Notes under the pieces: model-generated
What the model was told of the DNA's origin: nothing
Database searches by the model: none
What the model saw: only the letters and a program-made list of their open reading frames with translations
DNA from: Bradyrhizobium sp. S69
GTDB lineage: Bacteria; Pseudomonadota; Alphaproteobacteria; Rhizobiales; Xanthobacteraceae
Assembly (NCBI RefSeq): GCF_009766005.1
Contig: NZ_LMUK01000038.1
Coordinates: 179,195-243,194 of the forward strand
DNA: 64,000 nt
Reading direction: 5' to 3'
Translations under genes and position numbers: made by a program
Part shown: piece by piece, positions 1-8,706 of the stretch
Layout: each line of letters opens with the position of its first letter
Numbering within the stretch: the stretch's first letter is position 1

Positions 1-2
1 CG

Positions 3-677
3 GGTAAGCCGTCTTCGGCGCAGGTCGTGGTGTTCGATCCCAACAACTACGCGCAGAACGTGCTGACGGCCGCTCGCGCGTTGCAGCAGATCAATAATCA
101 GATCACGTCGCTGCAGAATCAGGCCCAGTCCCTGATCAACCAGGCGAGGAACCTCGCCAACCTGCCGTTCTCGTCATTGCAACAGCTTCAGCAATCAATC
201 CAGCGCACCCAACAGCTTCTGAACCAGGCGCAGCGGATCGCGTACGACGTCGGGCAGATCAACAACGCGTTTTCCACGACTTACGCGCCGGCATCGGCGT
301 CCGTATCCAACCAGGCGCTGATATCAAACGCGCAATCCCGCTGGCAGACGTCAGTCGCAGCACTTCAGGACGCACTCAAAGTGCAAGCCGGTGTTGTCGG
401 AAATCTCGACACCAACCGTACCCAGATGTCGGCGCTGGTGACGTCGAGTCAATCGGCCACGGGTGCCCTCCAAGCAACGCAGGCTGGCAATCAGCTCGTC
501 GCTCTGCAAGCCCAGCAACTCGCTGACCTCACCGCGGCTGTTGCGGCTCAAGGACGGGCACAGAGCCTCGAAGCAGCCCAGCGTACCACCGCGCAGGATC
601 AGGGCAGGGAGCAGCTCCGTCGCTTCCTCCTACCTGGCGTCGGCTACCAGCCCACTACTGTTCAGATGTTCCACTAA
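3..677 (+). CDS. trbJ: TrbJ, conjugal transfer protein (5' end outside window)
   Basis: TrbJ is a periplasmic VirB5-like component of the Trb mating-pair apparatus. The visible protein is rich in Gln, Asn and Ala and strongly helical, with the family-typical start FDPNNYAQNVLTAARALQQI and many heptad-like LQQ/NQ patterns. The frame is open back to base 3, and the codons before FDPNNY read as a signal-peptide end (Ser-Ser-Ala-Gln), so the true start lies upstream of the window. Its stop overlaps the trbK start (TAATG). The order J-K-L-F-G is that of rhizobial trb operons. Confidence 0.85.
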   Translation, partial: GKPSSAQVVVFDPNNYAQNVLTAARALQQINNQITSLQNQAQSLINQARNLANLPFSSLQQLQQSIQRTQQLLNQAQRIAYDVGQINNAFSTTYAPASASVSNQALISNAQSRWQTSVAALQDALKVQAGVVGNLDTNRTQMSALVTSSQSATGALQATQAGNQLVALQAQQLADLTAAVAAQGRAQSLEAAQRTTAQDQGREQLRRFLLPGVGYQPTTVQMFH

Positions 678-1048
678 TGATGCCGCACCTCACACCTCGC
701 CAGTTCGCGCGGATCGCAGCCGTCGGCTTTGTCGTGTTGATCGTCGCGTTAACGATCGTGCAGAGCCGGCATAGCGAACAGACCGTCGTTGTTGCGCCGC
801 TTGAGCACCGCGACGCGGAGACGCTCGTCGAAGAACTCGCTCGCTGCCGAACGATCACATCCGATGAAACCGCTGCGCTCGAGGCCTGCCGGCGGACGTG
901 GGCCGAGAACCGTCGTCAATTCTTTGGGTCGGCGCCATCTCCGCAGTCGCCAGCCGATCCGGTCCTGAAGGCGCTCGGCGCGCCGGAGAAGAGCCAGGAC
1001 CGGGTCGTGCCACGCGAAGTTGAACCTCAACAAGGCGAGGCACGCTGA
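677..1048 (+). CDS. trbK: TrbK-alt, putative entry exclusion protein
   Basis: This is a 123-residue protein with a single N-terminal membrane segment (about residues 12-29). Its polar tail contains the paired-cysteine pattern seen in the alternative TrbK family, here LARCRTI and ALEACRRTW. It sits exactly between trbJ and trbL and overlaps both by a few bases, as expected for translational coupling. TrbK proteins are proposed to stop a donor cell from receiving a second copy of the element. The assignment relies on position, size and the Cys pattern. The C-terminal tail is variable and uninformative. Confidence 0.75.
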   Translation: MMPHLTPRQFARIAAVGFVVLIVALTIVQSRHSEQTVVVAPLEHRDAETLVEELARCRTITSDETAALEACRRTWAENRRQFFGSAPSPQSPADPVLKALGAPEKSQDRVVPREVEPQQGEAR

Positions 1049-2235
1049 TGGGCGGCACCGGCGTTATCGATAACTTTCTCTCGGTCTTCACCAATTATAT
1101 CGATTCTGGATTCGGGTTGCTCAGCGGTGAGGTGGCATTCCTCGCCACAACGCTTGCAGCGATCGATATCACTCTCGCGGCGATATTCTGGAGCTGGGCT
1201 GCGGACGAAGACATCATTGCCCGGCTGGCGAAGAAGACGCTGTTCGTCGGCGTATTCGCCTACCTGATCGGTAACTGGAACAATCTGGCCCGCATTGTCT
1301 TCGAGAGCTTTGCCGGACTTGGCCTCAAGGCGTCCGGCACCGGCATGTCCACCTCGGATTTCCTGAGCCCCGGCCGGGTCGCACAGGTCGGAATTGATGC
1401 CGGACGCCCGATCCTCGATTCGATCTCCGGCTTGATGGGCTACATCAGCTTCTTTGAAAACTTCGTTCAGATCACAGTTCTGCTGTTCGCCTGGATCGTG
1501 GTGCTGCTGGCGTTCTTTATCCTGGCAATCCAACTCTTTGTCACCCTGATCGAATTTAAGCTGACCACGCTCGCTGGCTTCGTGCTGATTCCGTTTGGCC
1601 TGTTCGGAAAAACCGCGTTCGCCGCCGAACGTGTGCTCGGCAACGTCATCTCGTCGGGTGTCAAGGTGCTGGTGCTTGCCGTCATCGTCGGTATCGGCTC
1701 GACTTTATTCTCCCAGTTTACAACGGGATTCGCGGGCAATCAGCCAACCATCGAAAGTGCCATGTCCATGGTGCTGGCGGCGCTCTCGCTGTTGGGCCTA
1801 GGCATTTTTGGCCCCGGTATCGCCAACGGCATTGTCTCCGGAGGTCCGCAACTCGGCGCCGGCGCCGCAATCGGTACGGGCGTCGCTGCGGGTGGCGTGG
1901 TTGCCGCGAGCGTTGCTGGTGCCGGGCTTGCTGCGGGAGCAGCAGGTGGAGCACTGGCTGGTGCTAGCAGAGGCAGTGCGTCAGTTGTCGCTGCAGCTTC
2001 AAATACCGCCAGCCCTCTCCCTCGTACTGCAGGTGCAATGTCGAGTGCGGTTACGCAAGGGCACGGTGCAACTTCCAGCGGGTCACCTTCTGCCAGCGGG
2101 CCGCCACCATGGGCAACGCGCATGAAGCGCGCGCAGACCATGAGCCACGGCGCCTCCGCGGCAACCCATTCTGTTCGCTCCGTCGATCATGCCGGTGGCG
2201 GTGCGTCCGTCGATCTCTCCGAAGGTGAAAGCTGA
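1048..2235 (+). CDS. trbL: TrbL, polytopic inner-membrane channel protein
   Basis: TrbL is the VirB6-like membrane protein of the Trb type IV secretion system. The 395-residue product has several hydrophobic helices between residues 20 and 270, including FAWIVVLLAFFILAIQLF and the family-typical stretch LTTLAGFVLIPFGLFGKTAF. An Ala/Gly-rich segment follows (about 270-310), then a Ser/Pro-rich cytosolic tail. It overlaps trbK at its start and trbF at its end. Length and domain order look complete. Confidence 0.9.
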   Translation: MGGTGVIDNFLSVFTNYIDSGFGLLSGEVAFLATTLAAIDITLAAIFWSWAADEDIIARLAKKTLFVGVFAYLIGNWNNLARIVFESFAGLGLKASGTGMSTSDFLSPGRVAQVGIDAGRPILDSISGLMGYISFFENFVQITVLLFAWIVVLLAFFILAIQLFVTLIEFKLTTLAGFVLIPFGLFGKTAFAAERVLGNVISSGVKVLVLAVIVGIGSTLFSQFTTGFAGNQPTIESAMSMVLAALSLLGLGIFGPGIANGIVSGGPQLGAGAAIGTGVAAGGVVAASVAGAGLAAGAAGGALAGASRGSASVVAAASNTASPLPRTAGAMSSAVTQGHGATSSGSPSASGPPPWATRMKRAQTMSHGASAATHSVRSVDHAGGGASVDLSEGES

Positions 2236-2918
2236 TGTTCAAACGTCCCTCCGTTCGCTACGGGCGTATGCCTGAGCCCGAAACTCCCTATCAGAAGGCA
2301 GCACAAGTCTGGGATGAGCGTATTGGCTCAGCCCGCGTTCAGGCCAAGAACTGGCGACTGATGGCATTCGGCTGTCTGATGCTATCGGGCGGTCTTGCGT
2401 CAGGTCTCGTTTGGCAATCCCTCCGCGGCACGGTGACGCCGTGGGTAGTCCAGGTCGATCATCTCGGTCAGGCCCAGGCCGTAGCGCCGGCCGACGGCAG
2501 TTATCAGCTGACCGATCCCCAGATCGCGTTCCACCTGGCGCGCTTTATCGAGGACGTGCGTGGATTGCAAGCCGACGGCATCGTGCTGCGCCAGGACTGG
2601 CTGCGCGCCTACGACTTCACCACGGACCGTGGCGCCGCCGCGCTCAACGATTATGCGCGCACCAACGACCCTTTCGTCAATTTGGGCAAGCTGCAGATTT
2701 CGATCGAGGTCACCAGCGTCATCCGCGCTTCACCGGCCTCGTTCCGCGTCGCCTGGATCCAGCGCTCTTATGAAAACGGCAGCCTGAGCGCGACCGAGCG
2801 CTGGACCGCAATCCTCACCGTCGTGATCGATACGCCGCGCGATGCCGATCGCCTGCGCAAGAATCCTCTTGGGGTTTACGTCAACGCCATCAACTGGTCG
2901 AAGGAGCTGGGGCAATGA
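2235..2918 (+). CDS. trbF: TrbF, VirB8-like conjugation protein
   Basis: This is a 227-residue bitopic protein. A short cytosolic N-terminus with the typical TPYQKAAQVWDERIGSARVQ motif is followed by one membrane segment (about 44-64) and a periplasmic VirB8-like domain containing DRGAAALNDYARTNDPF and FRVAWIQRSYENG. VirB8-like proteins bridge the inner membrane to the periplasmic core of the secretion channel. Length is normal for the family. The stop overlaps the trbG start by 4 nt. Confidence 0.92.
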   Translation: MFKRPSVRYGRMPEPETPYQKAAQVWDERIGSARVQAKNWRLMAFGCLMLSGGLASGLVWQSLRGTVTPWVVQVDHLGQAQAVAPADGSYQLTDPQIAFHLARFIEDVRGLQADGIVLRQDWLRAYDFTTDRGAAALNDYARTNDPFVNLGKLQISIEVTSVIRASPASFRVAWIQRSYENGSLSATERWTAILTVVIDTPRDADRLRKNPLGVYVNAINWSKELGQ

Positions 2919-3397
2919 GATCATCTTCTATTCGCAAAACCGCATTGCCGGTTCTGTTGTTTTCGGTTTCCGCGCTTGCCGGCTGCGCTGTTCCGTTAAA
3001 GCCCCCGCCAGCGATCTCCTATGACGACGCAGAGCCGGCCGTGCAACTCGCCGATCCGCCCAAGCCGGTCGAAGTTGTCGAAATGCCAAAGCTGTTGCCG
3101 CTTCCTGGCCAACTCAAGCCGCTGCACGGCGCGCCTTCGAAGCCGGAGTCTGGCGATCCCCGTAAACGGGTCGAGAAAGCCAATGCCGCGGCCCGGGTGC
3201 AGCCGACTCGCAACGGCTACGTCAACGCGGTGCAAGTCTACCCATTCTCGCCGGGCGCGCTCTATCAGGTCTATGCCGCGCCGGGACAGGTGACGGATGT
3301 CGCCCTGCAGGAGGGCGAGCAACTGGTCGGTTCCGGCCCGGTCGCGGCCGGGGATACGGTGCGCTGGATCATCGGCGACACCGAGAGCGGGGCCGGC
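2915..3397 (+). pseudogene. trbG: TrbG, VirB9-like protein, 3'-truncated
   Basis: The first 161 residues match TrbG/VirB9: a lipoprotein-type signal with the lipobox LAGC (Cys24), a proline-rich linker, and the start of the beta domain (VQVYPFSPGALYQVYAAPG and DTVRWIIGDTESGAG). Family members run to roughly 300 residues or more. Here the similarity stops at about base 3397, and the frame continues only 29 codons, through antisense regulator sequence, to a stop at 3485-3487. The lost part would hold the C-terminal beta-sandwich. The following genes, trbH and trbI, are absent. A deletion that joined trbG to the convergent LuxR gene explains the structure. Confidence 0.85.
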
Positions 3398-4027
3398 CGT
3401 GCGATGTGTAATGCCGAGAATGTGCCCGATCTCCCGGGCAGACTTGCCCTGCGCCGCCCATTCGAGGCATTCAAATTCGCGAGGTGATAAAGACACGCCG
3501 TCGACGACCCGATCAGGAGACAGTTTGCGTCGAACATGCGAGTGAAAATAGATCGCCATAAGCTGAAGCACGTGTCTTTGCGCTTCGACATGTCGAGAGA
3601 AGGCGGTACCGCGATGCTCGTCTGCCGCAAAAGTAACAGCAGCGATCGGACCACGACCATCGTGGATAGGAATTGTAAAGCCACACGCGATGCCAAATCC
3701 AGCGGCGTCCTCGAATAATTCCCGCTGCGGACGTGATAGGTGGCTCGCCCTCGAGTTGAGCCCCCATTGAAAGGGCTCGGTATCTTCGAGGGCCTGAGCT
3801 ATCACGGGATCAAAGCGTTCGTAGCGGTTTTTTAAATACCGCGCCGTCCAGGTAGACGGATATGTCGATATCAGTTGCGGAGAGCCACTTTTTCGGCCGG
3901 GTAAGCATAGATAGGCGAAACAAGACAGGTCCAGTGCTTGAGTCGCCTCTATCATGCTTTCCCGAAGCGCCGTTACATCGGTGCTTTCGGAGAGACGATC
4001 GATGTAGGTCTGAAAGATGCGGTGCAT
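3397..4027 (-). pseudogene. LuxR-type autoinducer-binding regulator, 3'-truncated
   Basis: Reading leftward from an ATG at 4027, about 211 residues match quorum-sensing LuxR/TraR proteins. The autoinducer-binding domain spans about residues 10-165 (YLKNRYERFDPV, FEDAAGFGIACGFTIPIHD, AVTFAAD). The start of the LuxR helix-turn-helix follows (LSPREFECLEWAAQGKSARE, then IGHILGITHRT). Homology ends inside the recognition region, at the same base where trbG ends. The open frame then runs on antisense through trbG to 2996, giving a 343-residue chimera that is unlikely to bind DNA. In related elements such regulators control trb/tra expression. Confidence 0.85.
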
Positions 4028-4092
4028 TTCGATACAATATGGATAAGGCTAGATGGCCGTGCCCAATTAGCTGAGCCCAATCGCCGATTTAT
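4028..4092. other. Short gap between two leftward gene remnants
   Basis: This 65-nt spacer upstream of the LuxR remnant and downstream of the dehydrogenase fragment holds no gene. An AT-rich stretch (about 4030-4060) could have been the regulator promoter. I see no clear -35/-10 pair. Confidence 0.3.
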
Positions 4093-4935
4093 CTATATTC
4101 CGACCGCTTCGTAGCGTGCAGCGATTCTCCTGAGTGCGATTACATAGGCCGCCGTGCGCAGATCGACGATTCCTTTGTCTCCGTTCCAGAGCTCAGACAT
4201 CTCGCGGTAAGCGCTCCGCATCTTCTCTTCCAATCCCGAGCGGACAAGATCGATTTCCCGACCACCGGCCAGAACACTCTCGAAATCGGCTCGGGGAAAC
4301 TTGAGACCGGTCATCTTTTCCACAGCGGCTGCAAGCGTTAGAGCCTCATGCTGCCGCCGACGTCGCTCCATCAGGCCGAAGGCCATATGGGTGATGTTTT
4401 TAACCCATTCGAAATAGCTGACGGTGACGCCACCGGCATTGGCAAACAGATCCGGAATGATGATTTTACCTCTCCGACGAAGTTCTCGATCAGCCTCGAA
4501 TGTCACTGGACCATTGGCTGCTTCTGCGACGATCTTCGCCCTTATGTCCGCGGCATTGTCGATGTTGATGACACCTTCGAGGGCGGCAGGCACAAGGATA
4601 TAGCAATCGAGCTTTAACAGGGCATCGCCGTCAGTCAAGAATCGCCCGCCCCGAAAGCCTGCAAAGCTCTTCGCCTCGTCAAAATGCTCCTTCAAATGAA
4701 CTACGTTTATGCCGTCTGGTTGCAAGACCGCCCCGTTCTGTTCAAGAACTGCGACAATTTTGCATCCGTCCTCGGCGAGGAACTTGGCGACGTGCCAACC
4801 GACGTTTCCGAAGCCCTGAACCACCACCGAGCGGCCATTCAGGGTTGAGGGAAGACCGGTACGTGCCAAGTCGATCGGAGTGTTGAAGAACTCGCGAAGC
4901 GCGAATTGCACTCCTCGGCCCGCGGCCTCCCCCAG
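4093..4935 (-). pseudogene. Glutamate dehydrogenase, C-terminal half only
   Basis: The leftward frame encodes the NAD(P)-binding half of a Glu/Leu/Phe/Val dehydrogenase. It shows the Rossmann motif VVVQGFGNVGWHVAKFL, then ILVPAALEGVI, AEAANGPVTFEAD and PDLFANAGGVTVSYFEWVKN, and ends with a normal C-terminus (AAYVIALRRIAARYEAVGI). The homologous reading starts near EAAGRGVQFALREFF (about 4930). The N-terminal substrate domain with the catalytic lysine loop is missing, and the sequence upstream does not continue the family in any frame I followed. It is probably cargo or a recombination by-product of the element. Confidence 0.8.
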
Positions 4936-5576
4936 CTTCAGCTTACGTTCGAACGGTTGAACAACAATCTGCGGGTGACGGTGCCGTGATGGCGTGACCC
5001 ACGCTCTCTCTTGAGATCGTCGCCTTTGTTCGGCGCGCCGCTGGCGTGGAGGCTTTAATCGAAGACGCCCTTCGTCCCGACACCTCCAGGTCGATCACGG
5101 CCGGAGCGAATTGCAATCTCGCATGTGTCGCGGCTCCGAATATTGCCCCCTTTCGGCGTCCCACATTAGCCTTGGGTGCCGATTGGGAGTCAAAAGCCAC
5201 GCCGATCCACAGTCGAACGGCGATTTACCATTCTTGAGCGCCAGAAGCGCCCACGCTGCAGCTATCGCAAATGGAAGCCACACTTCCCGGAAAATACGGG
5301 ACAACAGGGGTTTGTGTTTTGCCCAAAAGGATTTCATCTGCGCTTTCGCAGGAATCGCTTGTGGAGATGAGCTGGTTGCCGCGCGGTGTTTCCTCGGGCG
5401 TACGCGCATACTTGAACTTGTGGTCGGGTGAGTAGACCTGCCGATCTGCACCGTTCGGCATTGTGCTGGTGCAGACTGCGACGGTCCAGCACGAGATGCA
5501 CAAGCATCAACGACCATCACACGAGCTTTCCACGGATTGAACTGGGCAACATTAACCACGCCTGATGATCGGTGAC
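4936..5576. other. Degenerate region, no convincing gene
   Basis: About 640 nt lie between the dehydrogenase fragment and the integrase stop. Several short overlapping frames exist. The best is leftward from about 5337 to 5095 (80 residues) with one hydrophobic segment, WLPFAIAAAWALLAL. It has no clear ribosome binding site and no family I recognise. The stretch looks like decayed element sequence. Confidence 0.4.
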
Positions 5577-6945
5577 TCAGGCCTGCGCGCCTCCCTTGAT
5601 CGGCATCACCTTCTTGGGATCGAGCCAGTAGTCGATCCGATCAGCCCAATGCTGCATCAGCTTTGTGCGCGAGCCGATCAGCGCGAGCGGTCCGTGCTTT
5701 TTGTAGAGCCCTTCCACCGTAGAGTTATCGAGATGCGCGAGCTGCAGCTCGACGACATCGCCATCCCATGCCTTGGCGTCCTTGATCTCTTCGTGGTGAG
5801 ATAGGGTCGAGAAGGTGGTCCGGAATCCGTGGGCACAATGATCTGTCTTGGTGTCAATGCCAAGCAGCCGCAAGCGCTTGTTGAGCGTGTTGTTTGATAG
5901 CGGTGCGTCCTTCGAGCAGGAAAACGCGTACCGGCGATGCCCGGTCAGCTTCTGAACGCTGCGCAGGATTGCTACTGCCTGGCGTGACAAAGGCACGACA
6001 TGGTCCCAACCGGTCTTCATTTTGACGGCTGGAATAGTCCAGCGTTCGGCATCCCAATCGACCTCGCTCCACTCCATTTCATTGACCATGCCGGGGCGGG
6101 GAATGGTCAGCGCATCGAAGCGCAAGGCAAGGCCGACAACGTCACTAAACCTCGCTCTCGTCCACGGTGCGCTGATGAGCTTGAACACGCGCGTCACGTC
6201 GCGTGGTTCGGTGACGCCGGGACGCGGCGTCGAAATGTTGGCAATCATCTGCCCATTCAGGTTGCGGAATGGATTGTAGCCGTCGCCTTCGGCGTCGGCA
6301 TAGTTGCAGATTTGCTCACCGATGCTGCGCACGCGGTCGCGGTCCAGCTTTCCCTCGGCTTCGTATGAACGCATGAACGCGAGCACGTCCGGACGCTTGA
6401 TGTCCTCCCTACACAGCTTGCCGAAGCGAGCCTTGACGTAGCCGACGCGCAGCTCGAGCACCTCGATGGTCTTGGGGTCGCGCACCGCGACGATCCTGCC
6501 GCGTTTGACTTTCTCCACCTTCTTCTTCGCAAGCCACTCGTCGGCCCATTGCTCGAAAAGGCCGGGCGGCCGCCTGCCTGTGCTTGTCGAGCTGCTTCTC
6601 GGTGCTCGGGTCTTTGCCTTCCTTGAGCAGGTCTTTGGCCTTGTCGCGCTCGCGCCGCGCGTCGGCGAGTGAGAACGTGCCATCCTTGCCGCTGCCGTAA
6701 GGGCCGATGGAGTAGGTTTTCTGACGGCTGTGGAAGCGGTAGCCCATCCGCCAGAGCTTGGAGGCAGCGTTGCCGGGCCTGCTCTCGTCCGGCGTGACGA
6801 AGAGATAGAGACCGCCGCCGGTCACGTCGGAAATCTTGGCGGGGCTCCAGGCGTCCTTGTCGAATTTCGGTCGGGCAGCGCGGCAGTCGACGTCGGTCCT
6901 GATCTGCTTGGGGTTGGCGCACGCGCCATCGTTCTTGCGGGCCAT
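5577..6945 (-). pseudogene. P4-type tyrosine integrase, frameshifted
   Basis: Site-specific recombinase of the DUF4102/P4 integrase family. The N-terminal arm-binding domain is read from MARKNDGAC (6945) with KISDVTGGGLYLFVTP, WRMGYRF and YSIGPYGSGKDGTFSLADAR. The core and catalytic parts lie in a second frame (FEQWADEWLAKKK onward): the region around TIPRPGMVNEMEWSEVDW with the first Arg, CAHGFRTTFSTL (His-x-x-Arg), QLAHLDNSTVEGLYKKH with the catalytic Tyr, and the typical end LMQHWADRIDYWL. The frame changes within about 6558-6580, a GC-rich run. The total length is not a multiple of three. It is either a pseudogene or an assembly error. Confidence 0.85.
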
Positions 6946-7223
6946 CTGCTCAATTCCCTTCGGTCGGAATAGCGAAAGTCGCCGTGAACGTTTGTTCTCC
7001 CCGATACCAACAAAAATACCAACAAATCGGACGGCTGGGATCGGATGAGAACAAACGGTGACGAACACCGCTGAAGTGCCTATTTTTCAAGGGTTTCCGA
7101 GCACTTCGCGGACGGTTGCGGACGCTTTAGAACGGGTTTGAACAGCCTAGTTGGTGCCCCTGTAAGGTACTGGCTATGGACGAGCCGACCGCTCTTCCCA
7201 AACCAGATCGAAGGAGATGTCCC

Positions 7224-7592
7224 GTGACCAATTTCAATCTTGTGGTGCTCTACGTCCAGGATTCAGGTGCCAGTGCCGCCTTCTACCAAACGCTTCTGGA
7301 GCGCAATATTGTGCAATCTTCGCCCAAATTTTCGGTGTTGCCACTTGATGGGGGAGCCATGCTGGGGCTTTGGCAGCGCGAGGACGTCGAACCGCGCGCC
7401 GGCAACGAATCCGGTGGCGGCGAAATTGCGTTTACCGTCGCCGATGCCGACGCGGTACGTGCAACCCATGAGGCGTGGAAAGCGCGTGGCGCCAAAATCG
7501 CGCAGGCTCCGACCAAGCTGCCTTTCGGGCACACGTTCGTCGCCCTCGACCCCGACGGACACCGCTTGCGGGTCTTCGCGCCGCCGGCGTGA
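7224..7592 (+). CDS. VOC family (glyoxalase/bleomycin-resistance fold) protein
   Basis: This is a 122-residue protein with the vicinal-oxygen-chelate pattern: NLVVLYVQDSGASAAFYQTLL at the first strand/helix, FSVLPLDGGAMLGLW in the middle and HTFVALDPDGHRLRVFAP at the end. A Glu/His metal set is not certain from sequence alone. I chose GTG at 7224 because AAGGAG sits 7 nt upstream; a longer frame opens at 7176. Its substrate is unknown. It begins the core genome next to the integrase. A strong hairpin follows at 7628-7665. Confidence 0.85.
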   Translation: MTNFNLVVLYVQDSGASAAFYQTLLERNIVQSSPKFSVLPLDGGAMLGLWQREDVEPRAGNESGGGEIAFTVADADAVRATHEAWKARGAKIAQAPTKLPFGHTFVALDPDGHRLRVFAPPA

Positions 7593-7627
7593 TGGACGCG
7601 TATAAGGACACCGCTGAAAAGGACCGA

Positions 7628-7665
7628 TCGGGAAGCGCGCCTGCTGCCGTAGGCGCGCTTCCCGA
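7628..7665. terminator. 15-bp perfect hairpin after VOC gene
   Basis: Arms tcgggaagcgcgcct and its exact complement enclose an 8-nt loop (gctgccgt). The position, 35 nt after the VOC stop, suits transcription termination. No T-run follows, so it may act as an mRNA stabiliser or be a repeat unit instead. Confidence 0.55.
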
Positions 7666-7908
7666 CCTGATTGATCGGGACGAGCTAATACACCCTGTCG
7701 CCTCGTTGTCGCACAGCACTGCTATCTGCCCTTTTACAAGACAGGGTGTCTGATTCGAATTCAGACCCATCGGGTGCGGAATGGGGGCATTCCGTTTCAA
7801 GCAGAGCGATCGGCCCATTAGGGCGCGAGGCCGGCGCAACTGTGTCCATGTGAACGTCATCGCGCTGTCACGGGATTGTGTTAGGTGCCTTCCATGGGAA
7901 GTGACTCG
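7666..7908. other. Intergenic region upstream of phosphoesterase
   Basis: This gap holds no convincing gene. It probably contains the promoter of the phosphoesterase-glycosyltransferase pair. A short inverted repeat (gaattc and flanks, about 7755-7768) is visible, but nothing I can assign. Confidence 0.3.
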
Positions 7909-8706
7909 ATGAGTGAGGAGAGCCCCGAAAGGCGCTTCCGCACTTTGTTTATCTCCGACGTCCACCTCGGCGCCCGCGGCTCGCAGGCCGAACGATTGCT
8001 GGACTTCCTTCGCGTCCACGACGCCGACACCATCTACCTGGTCGGCGATATCGTCGATGGCTGGGCGCTGAAATCCAACTGGCACTGGCCGCAATCGCAC
8101 AACGACTTCGTGCAGAAGATGCTGCGCAAGGCGCGCAAGGGCGCCAAGGTCATCTACGTGCCCGGCAATCACGACGAGTTCCTGCGGAACTATTACGGCA
8201 CCCATTTCGGCGGCATCGATGTCGTCGAAAACACCATCCATACCGGGGTCGATGGCCGGCGTTACCTGGTCATTCACGGCGATATCTTCGACCTCGTGGT
8301 GCAGAACGCGCGCTGGCTCGCCCATCTCGGCGACAAGGCCTATGATTTCGCGATCCAGATGAACCGCCTGGTCAACTTCTTCCGCCGCGCCTTCGGCGTG
8401 CCCTATTGGTCGCTGTCGCAATGGGCCAAGCAGAAGGTGAAGAACGCGGTCAATTATATCGGCGCGTTCGAAAAAACGCTCGCCGCCGAAGCCCGCCGCC
8501 ACGGCGCCGATGGCGTGATCTGCGGCCACATCCATTACGCCGTGATCCGTGACGATGACGGCATCCGCTACATGAATTGCGGCGACTGGGTCGAGAGCTG
8601 CACCGCGCTGGTCGAGCATGAAGACGGCCGCTTCGAAATCATCACCTGGACCGATCCGTTACGCCGGCTGGCGCCAGTGCCTGCCGTGACGGCGCGCGCC
8701 GCCTGA
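7909..8706 (+). CDS. LpxH-like UDP-2,3-diacylglucosamine diphosphatase family phosphoesterase
   Basis: Calcineurin-like metallophosphoesterase with all metal motifs visible: ISDVHLG (D-x-H), LVGDIVDGW (GD), YVPGNHDEF (GNHD), VIHGDIFD and VICGHIHYA (GH-x-H). This is the COG2908 LpxH layout, including a helical insertion before the GH motif. Known LpxH cleaves UDP-2,3-diacylglucosamine in lipid A synthesis, but many alphaproteobacteria use LpxI for that step, so the true substrate is uncertain. The ATG at 7909 has GGAAG 7 nt upstream; GTG 7885 and ATG 7894 are alternatives. The stop overlaps the start of the glycosyltransferase (TGATG), pointing to coupled translation. Confidence 0.85.
   Translation: MSEESPERRFRTLFISDVHLGARGSQAERLLDFLRVHDADTIYLVGDIVDGWALKSNWHWPQSHNDFVQKMLRKARKGAKVIYVPGNHDEFLRNYYGTHFGGIDVVENTIHTGVDGRRYLVIHGDIFDLVVQNARWLAHLGDKAYDFAIQMNRLVNFFRRAFGVPYWSLSQWAKQKVKNAVNYIGAFEKTLAAEARRHGADGVICGHIHYAVIRDDDGIRYMNCGDWVESCTALVEHEDGRFEIITWTDPLRRLAPVPAVTARAA

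Larger units (their letters stand above)
1..7068. mobile_element. Remnant of an integrative conjugative element (Trb type)
   Basis: The stretch begins inside a trb conjugation operon and ends at a tyrosine integrase. Between them lie truncated genes: trbG, a LuxR-type regulator, a glutamate dehydrogenase fragment and a frameshifted integrase. Trb operons with a TraR/LuxR-like regulator and a P4-type integrase are usual parts of integrative conjugative elements in Rhizobiales; that is family knowledge. The left end lies outside the window, and I could not identify attachment-site repeats or a target tRNA near the integrase. Since trbG and the integrase are broken, this copy is inferred to be unable to transfer by itself. 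Confidence 0.75.

Noticed and set aside
2996-4027. A 343-codon leftward frame as one intact LuxR gene
   Set aside because: Only the first 211 codons match the family. The rest is antisense trbG, so I call it a truncated gene.
5095-5559. A 154-codon leftward frame in the element
   Set aside because: One hydrophobic stretch only, no ribosome site, no recognised family; kept as degenerate sequence.
7069-7175. A tRNA 3' end or attachment site upstream of the integrase
   Set aside because: I could not fold a tRNA end or find a matching direct repeat at the other side of the block within the window.
7432-8619. A 395-codon leftward frame
   Set aside because: Antisense to the VOC and phosphoesterase genes, which have clear motifs on the other strand; no family match.
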